From Aquimarina agarilytica ZC1 (GTDB taxonomy: Bacteria > Bacteroidota > Bacteroidia > Flavobacteriales > Flavobacteriaceae), in assembly GCF_000255455.1 (NCBI RefSeq), contig NZ_JH621246.1:1-56286 (forward strand): DNA of 56,286 nt, read 5' to 3'. A program made the position numbers and the translations under genes. Of this stretch, positions 36,812 to 46,728 are shown piece after piece; position 1 is the first letter of the stretch; every line of letters begins with the position of its first letter. Under the pieces are notes generated by a model that saw only the letters and a list, made by a program, of their open reading frames with translations, was not told the origin of the DNA and searched no databases.

Positions 36812-38269
36812 ATGTTAAAACAACAATTCAATTTAAAATTATCGCAAAAGCTATCGCCACAGCAAATTCAGTTAATGAAACTGATTCAACTGCCAACGCA
36901 AGCTTTTGAGCAACGTTTAAAACAAGAAATTGAAGAAAACCCGGCATTAGATACTGGTAAAGAAAAAGATCAAAATCCTGATGATGAATTTTCTAATGAA
37001 AATCAGGAAGAAGAATACAATGATGACACTAATGATGTTGACATCAATATTGATGAATATTTAAGTGACGATGAAGTTCCAGCTTATCGCCTACAAGCAA
37101 ATAACTACAGTGCCGATGATGATGATAAATCCGTTCCTTATGCCAGTGGAACTTCGTTTAATCAGCACTTAAAATCACAATTAAACACCTACCGTTTAAA
37201 TGAAAACGATTACCTAATTGCCGAATTTTTAATTGGGAGTATTGATGAGAGTGGCTACATTAGACGTTCGCTTGATGATATTGCCGATGATTTAGCTTTT
37301 ACTCAAAATATATACACCGATAAACCCCAAGTTGAAAAAGTACTAAAACTAGTACATCAACTAGACCCGGCAGGTGTAGGCGCTCGTAATTTACAGGAAT
37401 GCTTACATATTCAATTACAACGAAAGGAATTGACACCAACTATGGTTCTGGCTCAAAGAATTATTGAACACTCTTTTGAGCATTTCACAAAAAAACATTA
37501 CAAAAAATTACTATCTAAATACGGTGTTTCCGAACAACAACTTAAAGACGCCATTGAGGAAATTGAACACTTAAACCCCAAACCTGGCGGTAGTTTTGCA
37601 GGAAATACGCGAATGGTTGAACACGTGGTTCCCGATTTTACCATTCGTATAGTTGAAGGGGAATTAGAACTAAACCTTAATGGACGAAATGCCCCTGAAC
37701 TTCATGTTTCTGGAGCTTATAACGACATGTTAAGAGGCTATAAGGAAACTAAAAAGAAAACAAAATCTCAAAAAGATGCTGTTCAATTTATAAAACAAAA
37801 ATTGGATGCCGCTAAATGGTTTATTGAAGCTGTTAGACAACGACAACAAACACTTATGATTACCATGAGTGCCATTATGCATTATCAAAAAGAGTACTTT
37901 TTATCGGGTGATGAACGCCATTTAAAACCAATGATTTTAAAGGATATTGCCGATGAAATTGAAATGGATGTAAGTACAATTTCACGTGTTGCCAATAGTA
38001 AATATGTGGATACTCCTTACGGAACTAAATTAATTAAAGAGTTCTTTTCGGAATCCATGACCAATGATCAAGGAGAAGAAGTTTCCACAAGAGAAATCAA
38101 AAAAATACTGGAAATAACTATTGAAGCCGAAGACAAGAAAAAACCTTTAACCGATGAGAAATTAGCCGCTATTCTTAAAGAAAAAGGTTATCCTATTGCC
38201 CGAAGGACTGTTGCTAAATACAGAGAACAACTAGATTTCCCTGTAGCTAGGTTAAGGAAAAAAATATAG
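36812..38269 (+). CDS. rpoN: RNA polymerase sigma-54 factor
   Basis: 485 residues. Region I, rich in Gln and Leu, is at the N-terminus (LSQKLSPQQIQLMKLIQLP), followed by a very acidic region II, the core-binding domain (SIDESGYIRRSLDDIA, DPAGVGARNLQECL) and a DNA-binding part with the RpoN box ARRTVAKYRE at 463-472. It recognises -24/-12 promoters and needs enhancer-binding AAA+ activators. It follows asnS by 174 bp, where a small hairpin TTGGC/GCCAA lies at 36745-36757. Confidence 0.97.
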   Translation: MLKQQFNLKLSQKLSPQQIQLMKLIQLPTQAFEQRLKQEIEENPALDTGKEKDQNPDDEFSNENQEEEYNDDTNDVDINIDEYLSDDEVPAYRLQANNYSADDDDKSVPYASGTSFNQHLKSQLNTYRLNENDYLIAEFLIGSIDESGYIRRSLDDIADDLAFTQNIYTDKPQVEKVLKLVHQLDPAGVGARNLQECLHIQLQRKELTPTMVLAQRIIEHSFEHFTKKHYKKLLSKYGVSEQQLKDAIEEIEHLNPKPGGSFAGNTRMVEHVVPDFTIRIVEGELELNLNGRNAPELHVSGAYNDMLRGYKETKKKTKSQKDAVQFIKQKLDAAKWFIEAVRQRQQTLMITMSAIMHYQKEYFLSGDERHLKPMILKDIADEIEMDVSTISRVANSKYVDTPYGTKLIKEFFSESMTNDQGEEVSTREIKKILEITIEAEDKKKPLTDEKLAAILKEKGYPIARRTVAKYREQLDFPVARLRKKI

Positions 38270-38496
38270 TTTGGATTTCAATTAGCACATAAAACGATGT
38301 ACTAGAAACCCTATTCGCCATATTTCTAAAAAAATCATTTTATCAAAAATCTCTAGTAATCACACTCCAAAATCCCGAATTAATGATACTCCATTAACTA
38401 TTTGTGATATATATTTCTCCAACTGAATCTTTTTTTTAGTTAATTCTCAATAAATTACAGTCATTATAGCAATTAGTATTAAAAAGGCTTGACTTT

Positions 38497-41304
38497 ATGA
38501 AATTTTATTGGAGAGTGCCATTTATTTTTTTTATCCTATATAGTTTAATTTCTTTACAGGCTTGTAAAAAAAGCGTTCCTAAAAATTGGAAGTGGGAAAG
38601 CCTTGAAACAAATGGACAACCAACGGCTAGGCACGAAGCTGGTTTTGTTGCTTATAAATCAAAAGCCTATTTAATAGGCGGACGTCGTATTAATCCAACT
38701 TCAGAATTTGATCCAGCTACTAATACTTGGACTGAAAAGTCCCCTACTCCTATTGAAATACATCATTTTCAGCCTGTAGTTTTTGAAAATGCCATATATA
38801 TAATTGGCGCTATGACTGGTCAATGGCCAAACGAAAAACCTTTGGATAAAATAATTATTTATTACCCCGAACGTGATACATACGTTTATGGTGATTCTAT
38901 TCCCAAACACCGTCGACGTGGAGGTGCCGGCTCCGTTGTGTATAACAATCAAATTTATCTGGTTGGCGGAATCACTAATGGACATATGAATGGTTACCAA
39001 CCTTGGCTTGATGTTTACAATCCAAAAACAGGGGCATGGAAAACACTTGATGATGCACCTAATGCCCGTGATCATTTTCAGGCTGTAGTTAACAATAACA
39101 AACTGTATACATTTGCCGGTCGAAGGACTTCTAAAGCTACTGATCAAGATATGGCTTTAACCGTTCCTCATGGAAATTGCTATAATTTACTCACTAAAAA
39201 ATGGGAACAAGTAACAAACAACATGCTTATTCCTACCGAAAGAGCTGGAAACGCTGCTTTTACATGGAATAACCACATCATTATTAGCGGAGGCGAAAGT
39301 ATAACTCAAAAAAAAGCTCATTCCGAAGTTGAAGCTTTTAATATTACAACAAATTCCTGGAGCATATGGCCTTCTTTAAACAGTGGTAGACATGGCACAG
39401 GCGTAGCCATTATTGGTAATTATGCTTATACTGCTTCGGGCTGTGGAAACCGAGGCGGCAATCCCGAATTGACAACTATTGAAAGATTGCCACTGCCTAA
39501 AGGAAACCCGAAACCCATTACCAATAGGCTTGACACTACAAAAATACACATGCAATGGCATACTGTAACACTTGAATTCAAAGGCCCTAAAACATCAGAA
39601 ACTGCTTCCTTAAACCCTTTTTTAAATTATAGACTGCTGGTAAACTTTACACATGAGCATACCAAACAAACTATTCGTGGGTTTTATGCTGCTGACGGAA
39701 ATGCTGCCGAAACCAGCGCTACTTCGGGCAACATATGGAAGGTACATTTTACTCCCGACAAAATTGGCAAATGGTCATATACAGCCAAACTTCATCAAGG
39801 GGATAGTATTGCCTTATCCAACAATTCTTCCAAAGGCAAATTCATACCAATTAGTAATGCTAAAGGAGCTTTTACTGTAATTCCTTCTGATAAAAACGGC
39901 TCTGATTTTAGAACTCATGGTCGCTTAGAAGCTCATAATGGGTATTTTAAATTTAAAAACACCTCTAACTATTGGTTAAAAGCAGGCACAAATAGTCCCG
40001 AAAATTTATTGGGTTATATTGATTTCGACAATACTTTTCGCATGAAAGCCGAAGCACGAGAAGGTGAAGCTGCAGCTCCTACAAACATACATTCCTTTAC
40101 ACCACACCTCAAAGACTGGAAAACCGGTGACCCCTTCTGGAAAAAAAATAAGGGAAAAGCCATCATCGGTGCCGTTAATTACCTCGCCTCAAAAGGAATG
40201 AATTCCGCTTATTTTTTAACCCTAAATATTTTAGGTGATGGCAAAGATGTTTGGCCCTATATAAATCCAAATGATTTTTCTCGTTTTGATGTAAGCAAAT
40301 TAGCGCAATGGGAAATTTTATTTAGCCACATGCAACACAAAGGAATCCTTCTTCACCTTGTTTTGCAAGAAACAGAAAATGAAACCCTACTTGATAATGG
40401 TGATATGGGAGCTTTACGTCAACTCTATTTTAAAGAACTTATAGCTCGATTTGGTCATCATTTGGCGTTGATTTGGAATTTAGGCGAAGAAAATGGCCCG
40501 GCACCTTGGTCTCCTATTGGTCAAAATGATGCCCAACGAAAGAGTATGGCTCAATTTCTTAAAGAAAATGACCCCTACAATCATCCGGTACTGCTCCACA
40601 CACATTCTGAGGATCCTTTACGAGAAACTATCCTAAATGATATTTTAGGTTTTAAATACCTTGATGGATTATCATTACAACAAGCCAATCGTAAGGAAGC
40701 TGCTGCTGTTGTAGAAAAATGGCGAACAACCTCTAAAAAAACCAACCAAAACTGGATAATAACCATGGACGAAATAGGACTATGGCATACCGCAGCATTA
40801 CCGGATAACCAAGACCCAAATCACAATAGCCTTAGGCAATATGCCTTGTGGGGTACTTTATTTTCTGGAGCTGCTGGTGTGGAATGGTATTTTGGTGCCA
40901 AACACCCTCATAATGACTTAACTTCCGAAGATTGGAGGCAACGAAATCAACTCTGGGAAATTACAAATCATGCCAAAACGTTTTTTGACACTTATATTCC
41001 CTACTGGGAAATGCAACCTAATCACAAATTAATAAACACAAAAGGAGCTTATTGTTTACAAAAACCAGGAGAGGTCTATGCCATTTACCTTCCTGAAGTA
41101 ATTAACAGTACTATAAATCTAAGTAATATAAAAGCTAACTTTGATGTCCTTTGGTATCATCCCCTAACTGGAGGCAACCTACAACAAGGAAGCATAAAAA
41201 AAATTACTGGAGGTACTATTCGTAAAATAGGAACTCCTCCAAAAAAATTAAATTCAACATCCAATAAGGATTGGGTCGTACTTTTAAACAGGGTTGCGCA
41301 ATAG
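38497..41304 (+). CDS. lipoprotein with kelch propeller, DUF5060 and putative TIM-barrel glycosidase
   Basis: 935 residues. A lipobox (LQAC, Cys23) marks it as a lipoprotein. Residues about 35-340 are kelch repeats forming a beta-propeller (HEAGFVAYKSKAYLIGGRR, GGAGSVVYNNQIYLVGG, DHFQAVVNNNKLYTFAGR, ERAGNAAFTWNNHIIISGG). A DUF5060 beta-sandwich follows at about 350-470 and a TIM-barrel-like domain thereafter. WNLGEENG (about residues 660-667) looks like a clan GH-A acid/base site and TMDEIGLW (about 757) like a nucleophile strand. Such DUF5060 proteins are found in algal-polysaccharide degraders. Substrate unknown; the catalytic residues are inferred. Confidence 0.72.
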   Translation: MKFYWRVPFIFFILYSLISLQACKKSVPKNWKWESLETNGQPTARHEAGFVAYKSKAYLIGGRRINPTSEFDPATNTWTEKSPTPIEIHHFQPVVFENAIYIIGAMTGQWPNEKPLDKIIIYYPERDTYVYGDSIPKHRRRGGAGSVVYNNQIYLVGGITNGHMNGYQPWLDVYNPKTGAWKTLDDAPNARDHFQAVVNNNKLYTFAGRRTSKATDQDMALTVPHGNCYNLLTKKWEQVTNNMLIPTERAGNAAFTWNNHIIISGGESITQKKAHSEVEAFNITTNSWSIWPSLNSGRHGTGVAIIGNYAYTASGCGNRGGNPELTTIERLPLPKGNPKPITNRLDTTKIHMQWHTVTLEFKGPKTSETASLNPFLNYRLLVNFTHEHTKQTIRGFYAADGNAAETSATSGNIWKVHFTPDKIGKWSYTAKLHQGDSIALSNNSSKGKFIPISNAKGAFTVIPSDKNGSDFRTHGRLEAHNGYFKFKNTSNYWLKAGTNSPENLLGYIDFDNTFRMKAEAREGEAAAPTNIHSFTPHLKDWKTGDPFWKKNKGKAIIGAVNYLASKGMNSAYFLTLNILGDGKDVWPYINPNDFSRFDVSKLAQWEILFSHMQHKGILLHLVLQETENETLLDNGDMGALRQLYFKELIARFGHHLALIWNLGEENGPAPWSPIGQNDAQRKSMAQFLKENDPYNHPVLLHTHSEDPLRETILNDILGFKYLDGLSLQQANRKEAAAVVEKWRTTSKKTNQNWIITMDEIGLWHTAALPDNQDPNHNSLRQYALWGTLFSGAAGVEWYFGAKHPHNDLTSEDWRQRNQLWEITNHAKTFFDTYIPYWEMQPNHKLINTKGAYCLQKPGEVYAIYLPEVINSTINLSNIKANFDVLWYHPLTGGNLQQGSIKKITGGTIRKIGTPPKKLNSTSNKDWVVLLNRVAQ

Positions 41305-41465
41305 AAAATCTATTTCAGCATTCAGATTAAAAAAAAGTAACCGAATCTAACTAAACCACCACTTCATTCTTTCAAAAAATACCAATAATCTGATTTAAAT
41401 TACATTTTAACGATCTAGTTAAGTTTCTAAATAAAAAAAGCAGAAATAAAGTAGGGTAAAAGCTA

Positions 41466-41479
41466 TACAACCTGTTGTA
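41466..41479. promoter_or_regulatory. dyad operator candidate
   Basis: TACAAC CT GTTGTA, a perfect 6-bp dyad with a 2-bp centre, ends 40 bp before the small reading frame at 41520. The spacing suits a repressor or activator site for that transcript. Confidence 0.5.
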
Positions 41480-41519
41480 CATATAGAAAACAATAGTATA
41501 AACTTTAAAAAATGTAATT

Positions 41520-41627
41520 ATGAAAAATCAATTCAATTTATCCACTAAAGGAAGCTTTAAAAAAATCATCAACTTTATTAAAAGCTTAAACTTACCAGCT
41601 GCATGTGCTTATGCAATTCGTCGTTAA
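41520..41627 (+). CDS. possible 35-residue cationic peptide
   Basis: ATG at 41520, TAA at 41625-41627. The product starts MKNQFNLSTKGSFKK and ends LNLPAACAYAIRR, with an amphipathic IINFIKSLN helix between; it has eight Lys/Arg and one Cys and no acidic residue. That composition is unlike random translated spacer. There is no leader cleavage site such as GG, no signal peptide, and no neighbouring modification enzyme in the window. It could be a small membrane-active peptide, a regulatory peptide or a type I toxin-like product. A dyad lies upstream. I do not recognise a family. Confidence 0.5.
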   Translation: MKNQFNLSTKGSFKKIINFIKSLNLPAACAYAIRR

Positions 41628-41854
41628 ACTAATGTATATTTTGTTATTAAAATTATTAAATTATGAAAGAGCGCAACTTAATAATTACCAGCCAAAAATG
41701 TTTTGTTGAACAGCAAAACCTAAAAACAAAATTATTATGCAATTATGCAACAAGGAGCCTTATGCTTTGGATAAAACCACAAATTATTCTATAGGCATAA
41801 TCGGTAGTTAAATTTGGAAAAATTACTAGGATCAAAGAAAATTTAGTGTTACTA

Positions 41855-42562
41855 CTATAAGATGTAAAATAGTAACCCAAGTTTAACTACCGAAAATCCT
41901 CCTAATTGATTTTCGATTTGCACAGACTTATCAAAAAAACTATTTAGACTGTAATAAATATGAAAATTAAATGTATTCCACCCAAAACTCACAGTAGTCC
42001 CTAAACGTAAGCGTTCTAAACCATCTGGTTTTTTCTCCTTAAACGCTACTCCATCAACATTTTTAAATGTTGATTTAAAATAATGCATATATCCCAAACG
42101 AACTCCCGCATAAATTCGCCAAAACTTATAGGATTCCGGAGTTGAAGTGCGCCAACGAAACTCTACAGGCATTTCAACCAAGTGTGTTGTAAAACGACTA
42201 CTATCAATGGCATTTTGATCCGTTATGGCACTAAACCTAGTGTTCTCATTAGCAGCCTCGGCAGGAATAACAATTAAATTATGATTATACGTATTTAATG
42301 AATAGCCTAACCCGATCCCCATACCAAAATTTCTACGCTTATTAAATGGAATATCTCGTATTGCTCCAAAATGAAGTCCTCCGGAAAAACCAGATTGGGT
42401 AATCCCAGCAGGGCGATCACCTATAGCATTAAATGTGATTCCAATATAAAGCTGATCCTCTTTATATAATGAATCAATTTCTGGAAACGCTAAACGCTTT
42501 TCCTCTTGAGCCATTCCCAAAAGGCTACATAAATTAATTAATAAAAGTAAACTATACTTCAT
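41855..42562 (-). CDS. outer-membrane beta-barrel (porin family, PorT-like fold)
   Basis: 235 residues with a signal peptide (LLINLCSLLGMAQ) and alternating hydrophobic strands ending in an aromatic/hydrophobic residue (SVVKLGLLFYIL), as in the outer-membrane beta-barrel family OMP_b-brl_2. Blocks such as GFSGGLHFGAIRDIPF, RNFGMGIGLGYSLNTYN and FWRIYAGVRLGYMHYF fit. It is similar in fold to PorT of the type IX secretion system but lacks the PorT-specific motifs I would expect, so the role is left open. It is divergent from cysS. Confidence 0.72.
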   Translation of the reverse strand: MKYSLLLLINLCSLLGMAQEEKRLAFPEIDSLYKEDQLYIGITFNAIGDRPAGITQSGFSGGLHFGAIRDIPFNKRRNFGMGIGLGYSLNTYNHNLIVIPAEAANENTRFSAITDQNAIDSSRFTTHLVEMPVEFRWRTSTPESYKFWRIYAGVRLGYMHYFKSTFKNVDGVAFKEKKPDGLERLRLGTTVSFGWNTFNFHIYYSLNSFFDKSVQIENQLGGFSVVKLGLLFYIL

Positions 42563-42639
42563 CTTGTAAATATAGCATTCTCTTTATTTATTATTGAATG
42601 ATTTTACGCTGTTCTATATGTATCCTACAAAATAGTTAG

Positions 42640-42647
42640 TATTTTTG
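42640..42647 (+). promoter_or_regulatory. possible cysS promoter -7 box
   Basis: TATTTTTG matches TAnnTTTG and lies 28 bp before the ATG at 42676; no clear -33 box. It supports the ATG start over an upstream TTG. Confidence 0.45.
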
Positions 42648-42675
42648 GTTTCAAAATTTGCAAAAGCTTATTCCT

Positions 42676-44169
42676 ATGACACCAGTACCTTTGTACAACC
42701 AACAATCGGTAACTATTTACAATTCCTTATCGGGAAAAAAAGAAACCTTTACTCCTATTGTTGAAGGCGCTATTGGAATGTATGTTTGTGGCCCTACCGT
42801 GTATAGCAATGTGCACTTGGGTAATTGTCGTACTTTTATTTCATTCGACTTAATTTTCCGCTACCTAAAGCATTTAGGTTACAAAATAAGATATGTCCGC
42901 AATATTACCGATGCGGGACACTTAGAAAATGATGCCGATGAAGGTGAAGATAAAATCACTAAAAAAGCACGCTTAGAGCAAATTGAACCTATGGAAGTAG
43001 TACAACGCTACACGTTGGATTTCCATAACATATTACAACAATTTAACAATTTACCCCCTAGCATTGAACCTACTGCAACAGGTCATATTGTAGAACAAAT
43101 AGAAATTATTAAAACCATTATTAATAATGGGTTTGCCTACGAGGTAAATGGTTCTGTTTATTTTGATGTGGTTAAATTTAACGAAACTAATGATTACGGT
43201 AAACTTAGTGGCCGTAATTTAGAGGATATGATTAACAACTCACGCGAATTGGCAGGTCAAAGTGAAAAACGAAATCCTCAAGATTTCGCGCTTTGGAAAA
43301 AAGCCGAACCGGTACATATTATGCGTTGGCCAAGTCCGTGGAGTGATGGTTTTCCGGGGTGGCACTTAGAGTGCACTGTAATGAGCACTAAATATTTAGG
43401 CGAAGAATTTGACATTCATGGAGGTGGAATGGATTTAAAGTTTCCGCATCACGAATGTGAAATTGCTCAAGGTGAAGCTGCTTGTGGCAAAACACCTGTA
43501 AATTATTGGATGCATGCCAATATGCTTACACTTAACGGCAAAAAAATGTCGAAAAGTACAGGTAACACCATATTACCTCATGAAATTTTTTCTGGTGATA
43601 ATACTATTTTAAGCAAGCCTTTTAAACCATCGGTAGTTCGATTTTTTATGTTACAAGCACACTATCGTAGTATTATGGACTTTTCAAATGATGCTTTAGA
43701 AGCTTCGGAAAAAGGTTTTTCTAAGTTAATGGAAGCTATTCAACATTTAAATTCCCTTACGGTAGAAAAGGAAACCACAAACTTTGATGTTAACTCCTGG
43801 AAACAACGCTGCTATGATGCTATGAATGATGACTTTAATAGTCCTATTTTGATTTCATATTTATTTGAAGCAGTAAAATTCATCAATCAAGTTAAAGAAG
43901 GAAAGTCTAACGTTTCACAAGCTGATCTAACTATTCTTTCTGCTACATTAACTAATTTCACCTTTGATGTATTAGGATTACAAGCTTCTGCAGAAGCCTC
44001 AAATGACGTTACCTCTAAATTAGATGCTGCTATCGAATTACTTATCGAACTCCGTAAAGAAGCAAGAATAAACAAAAATTTTGCTTTAAGTGACAAAATT
44101 AGAGATGAGCTTGCAGAAAAAGGAGTACAATTAAAAGATGGACGAGAAGGCACAACATTTACCTATTAA
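42676..44169 (+). CDS. cysS: cysteinyl-tRNA synthetase
   Basis: 497 residues from ATG 42676; a TTG 18 bp upstream is in frame but lies too close to the promoter. Class I synthetase motifs are present: [20 protein letters not shown] (zinc Cys and HIGH-type signature), [17 protein letters not shown] (zinc ligands) and KKMSKSTGN. Its stop overlaps the yidD start (TAATG). Confidence 0.96.
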   Translation: MTPVPLYNQQSVTIYNSLSGKKETFTPIVEGAIGMYVCGPTVYSNVHLGNCRTFISFDLIFRYLKHLGYKIRYVRNITDAGHLENDADEGEDKITKKARLEQIEPMEVVQRYTLDFHNILQQFNNLPPSIEPTATGHIVEQIEIIKTIINNGFAYEVNGSVYFDVVKFNETNDYGKLSGRNLEDMINNSRELAGQSEKRNPQDFALWKKAEPVHIMRWPSPWSDGFPGWHLECTVMSTKYLGEEFDIHGGGMDLKFPHHECEIAQGEAACGKTPVNYWMHANMLTLNGKKMSKSTGNTILPHEIFSGDNTILSKPFKPSVVRFFMLQAHYRSIMDFSNDALEASEKGFSKLMEAIQHLNSLTVEKETTNFDVNSWKQRCYDAMNDDFNSPILISYLFEAVKFINQVKEGKSNVSQADLTILSATLTNFTFDVLGLQASAEASNDVTSKLDAAIELLIELRKEARINKNFALSDKIRDELAEKGVQLKDGREGTTFTY

Positions 44170-44393
44170 TGTTCAAAAAAATACTAATAGCGCCCTTTTT
44201 ATTGCTGATTTTTATTTATAAAAATCTAATTTCACCTTTTACCCCAGCCACCTGCAGGTACCAGCCAACATGCTCGCAATACACTAAAGATGCATTACTT
44301 AAACATGGACTTTTTAAAGGAAGTGTATTAGGTTTAAAACGTATTTTTAGTTGCCACCCTTGGGGAGGAAGTGGTTATGACCCTGTTCCTTGA
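44169..44393 (+). CDS. yidD: membrane protein insertion efficiency factor YidD
   Basis: A 74-residue YidD with an amphipathic N-terminus ([20 protein letters not shown]) and the invariant [19 protein letters not shown] and [13 protein letters not shown]. It helps YidC-type membrane protein insertion. Start and cysS stop share one base, so they are translationally coupled. Confidence 0.95.
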   Translation: MFKKILIAPFLLLIFIYKNLISPFTPATCRYQPTCSQYTKDALLKHGLFKGSVLGLKRIFSCHPWGGSGYDPVP

Positions 44394-44415
44394 GGCTAAG
44401 TTGAAGTTGACAAAA

Positions 44416-44559
44416 TTAACCACAGCCACAGCTCCCTGTTCCACAGTCATTAACTTTAGTCTTTTTTGCCGCTGGTTTCCAAAAAAACTTTGTAACCAAA
44501 AAATATAATGCTCCTAAAAACAACACTAAAACTCCTATATTTTGTACAAATTGATTCAT
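44416..44559 (-). CDS. FeoB-associated Cys-rich membrane protein
   Basis: 47 residues; ATG at 44559, TAA at 44416-44418. One membrane helix (NIGVLVLFLGALYFLVTKFFW) is followed by a short basic linker and the C-terminal Cys-rich tail DCGTGSCGCG. This matches the small FeoB-associated proteins of Bacteroidota. It lies 36 bp downstream of the feoB stop on the same strand, and yidD converges from the other side. It probably assists ferrous iron uptake at the FeoB pore; the exact role is not established. Confidence 0.88.
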   Translation of the reverse strand: MNQFVQNIGVLVLFLGALYFLVTKFFWKPAAKKTKVNDCGTGSCGCG

Positions 44560-44595
44560 TTAATATACTAGTCGAAATTCATTAGACAACTTACT

Positions 44596-46704
44596 TTATT
44601 TCAATATTTGATAAGCAATTAAGGCTGTAGTATAAGCCAGACCACTCATAAAAAATAACTGAAGTAATGGCCATCGCCAGCCATTTGTTTCTTTTTTCAC
44701 AATAGCTATAGTACTCATACATTGCATGGCAAAAGCATAAAACAATAACAAAGATACTCCTGTTGCCAAATTAAACAACGGCGCCCCAGAAACTGGATTA
44801 ATTTCTGCAGCCATTCGATTTTTTATGGTCTCTTCCTCTTCACTCCCTACACTATAAATAGTAGCCAAAGTCCCTACAAAAACCTCACGTGCAGCAAAAG
44901 AACTAATTAAAGCTATTCCTATTTTCCAATCATACCCCAAAGGAGCTACCAAAGGCTCAATAGCTTTCCCCATATAACCTATGTATGAATGTTCTAATTT
45001 ATGACTTGCAATAGCTTGTTCTAAATGTGCTTCTGGATCCTTTTCAAAATTTTCTTCTAATTGACTTGTTACTATAGTTTCTGCTTTTGAAAACTCCTCA
45101 TTAGGACCATAACTTGCCAATACCCATAGTACAATTGATATTGCTAAAATTATTTTTCCTGCTCCTGTAATAAACGCCTTTGTTTTTTCTATAACATTAA
45201 TCGCCACATTTTTAAACAATGGCCATTTGTAATTAGGCATTTCAACTACAAAAAAGCTTTTATTTGGCATTTTTAAAAACTTACTCAACAACCACGAAGA
45301 GCCTAAAGCCGTCACAAACCCAAGTAAATAAAGCAGCATTAAGCTTAAACTTTGATACCCAAAAATCCATGCCACACGCTCATTGGGTATGACTAATGAT
45401 ATAATTATTAAATACACTGGTAAGCGAGCCGAACAGGTAGTAAAAGGCACTACTAGAATAGTAATTAGGCGTTCTTTCCAGTTTTCTATATTTCGAGTCG
45501 CCATTACTGCTGGTATGGCACAAGCCGTTCCAGATATTAAAGGCACAATACTTTTTCCACTTAAACCAAATCTTCGCATTAAGCGATCCATCAAAAACAC
45601 TACCCTACTCATATAACCAGATTCTTCCAAAATGGATATAAATAAAAACAAGAAAGCGATTTGCGGTATAAAAATTACGATACCTCCTAAACCAGGAATA
45701 ATCCCTTCGGTAATCAAACTTGTTAATGCTCCGTTAGGCAACTGTGTTTTAACAGATTCACTTAACCAAGCAAAGCCTTCATCAATCAAATCCATTGGGT
45801 AAGTTGACCAATCATATATTGCCTGAAAAATAAACAATAAAATAGCAAAGAAAATCAAATATCCCCACACTTTATGTACTAGTAACTGATCCAATTTTGC
45901 ACGCAAACCAGAAGCTGATCCTATATCGATTGTTTGCGTTTGCTTAAGAGTTTCGTTAATAAACTGATACCTTTTTATCGTTTCTTTTTGCTGTAAGCGT
46001 TTTAAATCACTTTTCTTTTTGGTATGAAATTCAGAAGCATCAGCAATGGTATTCCTATTGATATTTGCAAAATTAACATCCTGCGTAATCACTAACCATA
46101 ACTTATACAAAGACTGATTAGGGAAAGCACGTTGTAAACCTTCAAAATACTCCTTATCTATTACTGAAGCATTCACACAAGGTTCAATTGATAACTTTTT
46201 ATAATTAGCTATCAATTGTTTTAGCTCCTCTACTCCTTGTTTTTTACGTGCACTCATTAACACCACCTTGGTCTTTAATGTTTTTTCTAGCGCAGGAATA
46301 TCTAAACTAATTCCTTTACGTTTCATACGATCAGCCATATTAATGACTAATATGGTAGGAATATCAAGGTCTTTAATTTGTGTAAATAATAACAGATTCC
46401 TTTTTAAATTTTCGACATCACTAACAACTACGGCAACGTCGGGATAATCTTTATCTTTTTTATTAAGCAATACTTCAATCACCACGTTTTCATCCAGTGA
46501 TGAAGCATTTAAACTATACGTCCCCGGCAGATCCAAGATATGCGCCTTTACTCCTCTTGGCAGCTTGCAAACTCCCGCCTTACGTTCTACTGTAATCCCT
46601 GGATAATTTCCTACTTGCTGGTTTAATCCGGTGAGTAAGTTGAATACTGAAGTTTTACCTGTATTTGGATTACCAATTAACGAAACATTGATGTGTTTTG
46701 CCAT
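44596..46704 (-). CDS. feoB: ferrous iron transport protein B
   Basis: 702 residues. The N-terminal G domain has GNPNTGKT (11-18), T/S switch region VERKAGVC, DLPGTYSLNA (G3) and NMADRMKRKG (G4 variant). The membrane domain has two Gate-like motifs, with SGTACAIPAVMATR and a second SSFAAREVFVGTLATIYSV. It is the Fe2+ channel/transporter of the inner membrane. The gene follows feoA by 24 bp and is followed by the Cys-rich partner. Confidence 0.97.
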   Translation of the reverse strand: MAKHINVSLIGNPNTGKTSVFNLLTGLNQQVGNYPGITVERKAGVCKLPRGVKAHILDLPGTYSLNASSLDENVVIEVLLNKKDKDYPDVAVVVSDVENLKRNLLLFTQIKDLDIPTILVINMADRMKRKGISLDIPALEKTLKTKVVLMSARKKQGVEELKQLIANYKKLSIEPCVNASVIDKEYFEGLQRAFPNQSLYKLWLVITQDVNFANINRNTIADASEFHTKKKSDLKRLQQKETIKRYQFINETLKQTQTIDIGSASGLRAKLDQLLVHKVWGYLIFFAILLFIFQAIYDWSTYPMDLIDEGFAWLSESVKTQLPNGALTSLITEGIIPGLGGIVIFIPQIAFLFLFISILEESGYMSRVVFLMDRLMRRFGLSGKSIVPLISGTACAIPAVMATRNIENWKERLITILVVPFTTCSARLPVYLIIISLVIPNERVAWIFGYQSLSLMLLYLLGFVTALGSSWLLSKFLKMPNKSFFVVEMPNYKWPLFKNVAINVIEKTKAFITGAGKIILAISIVLWVLASYGPNEEFSKAETIVTSQLEENFEKDPEAHLEQAIASHKLEHSYIGYMGKAIEPLVAPLGYDWKIGIALISSFAAREVFVGTLATIYSVGSEEEETIKNRMAAEINPVSGAPLFNLATGVSLLLFYAFAMQCMSTIAIVKKETNGWRWPLLQLFFMSGLAYTTALIAYQILK

Positions 46705-46728
46705 AGTTTAACGCCTGAGGTGCGGTGC

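Larger units (their letters stand above)
41305..41854. other. 550-bp spacer with dyad and short reading frame
   Basis: Between the kelch-DUF5060 gene and the convergent beta-barrel gene. It holds a dyad (41466-41479), a 35-codon reading frame (41520-41627) and an AT-rich remainder with a weaker 43-codon frame at 41663-41794 that I do not call. Confidence 0.6.

Noticed and set aside
38701..39147. 148-codon minus-strand frame opposite the kelch repeats
   Set aside because: Antisense to the kelch-coding sequence with no independent start signal; shadow frame.
41663..41794. 43-codon frame after the cationic peptide
   Set aside because: Composition is mixed and the start has no context; no sign of selection. 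The upstream 35-codon frame is a better candidate.
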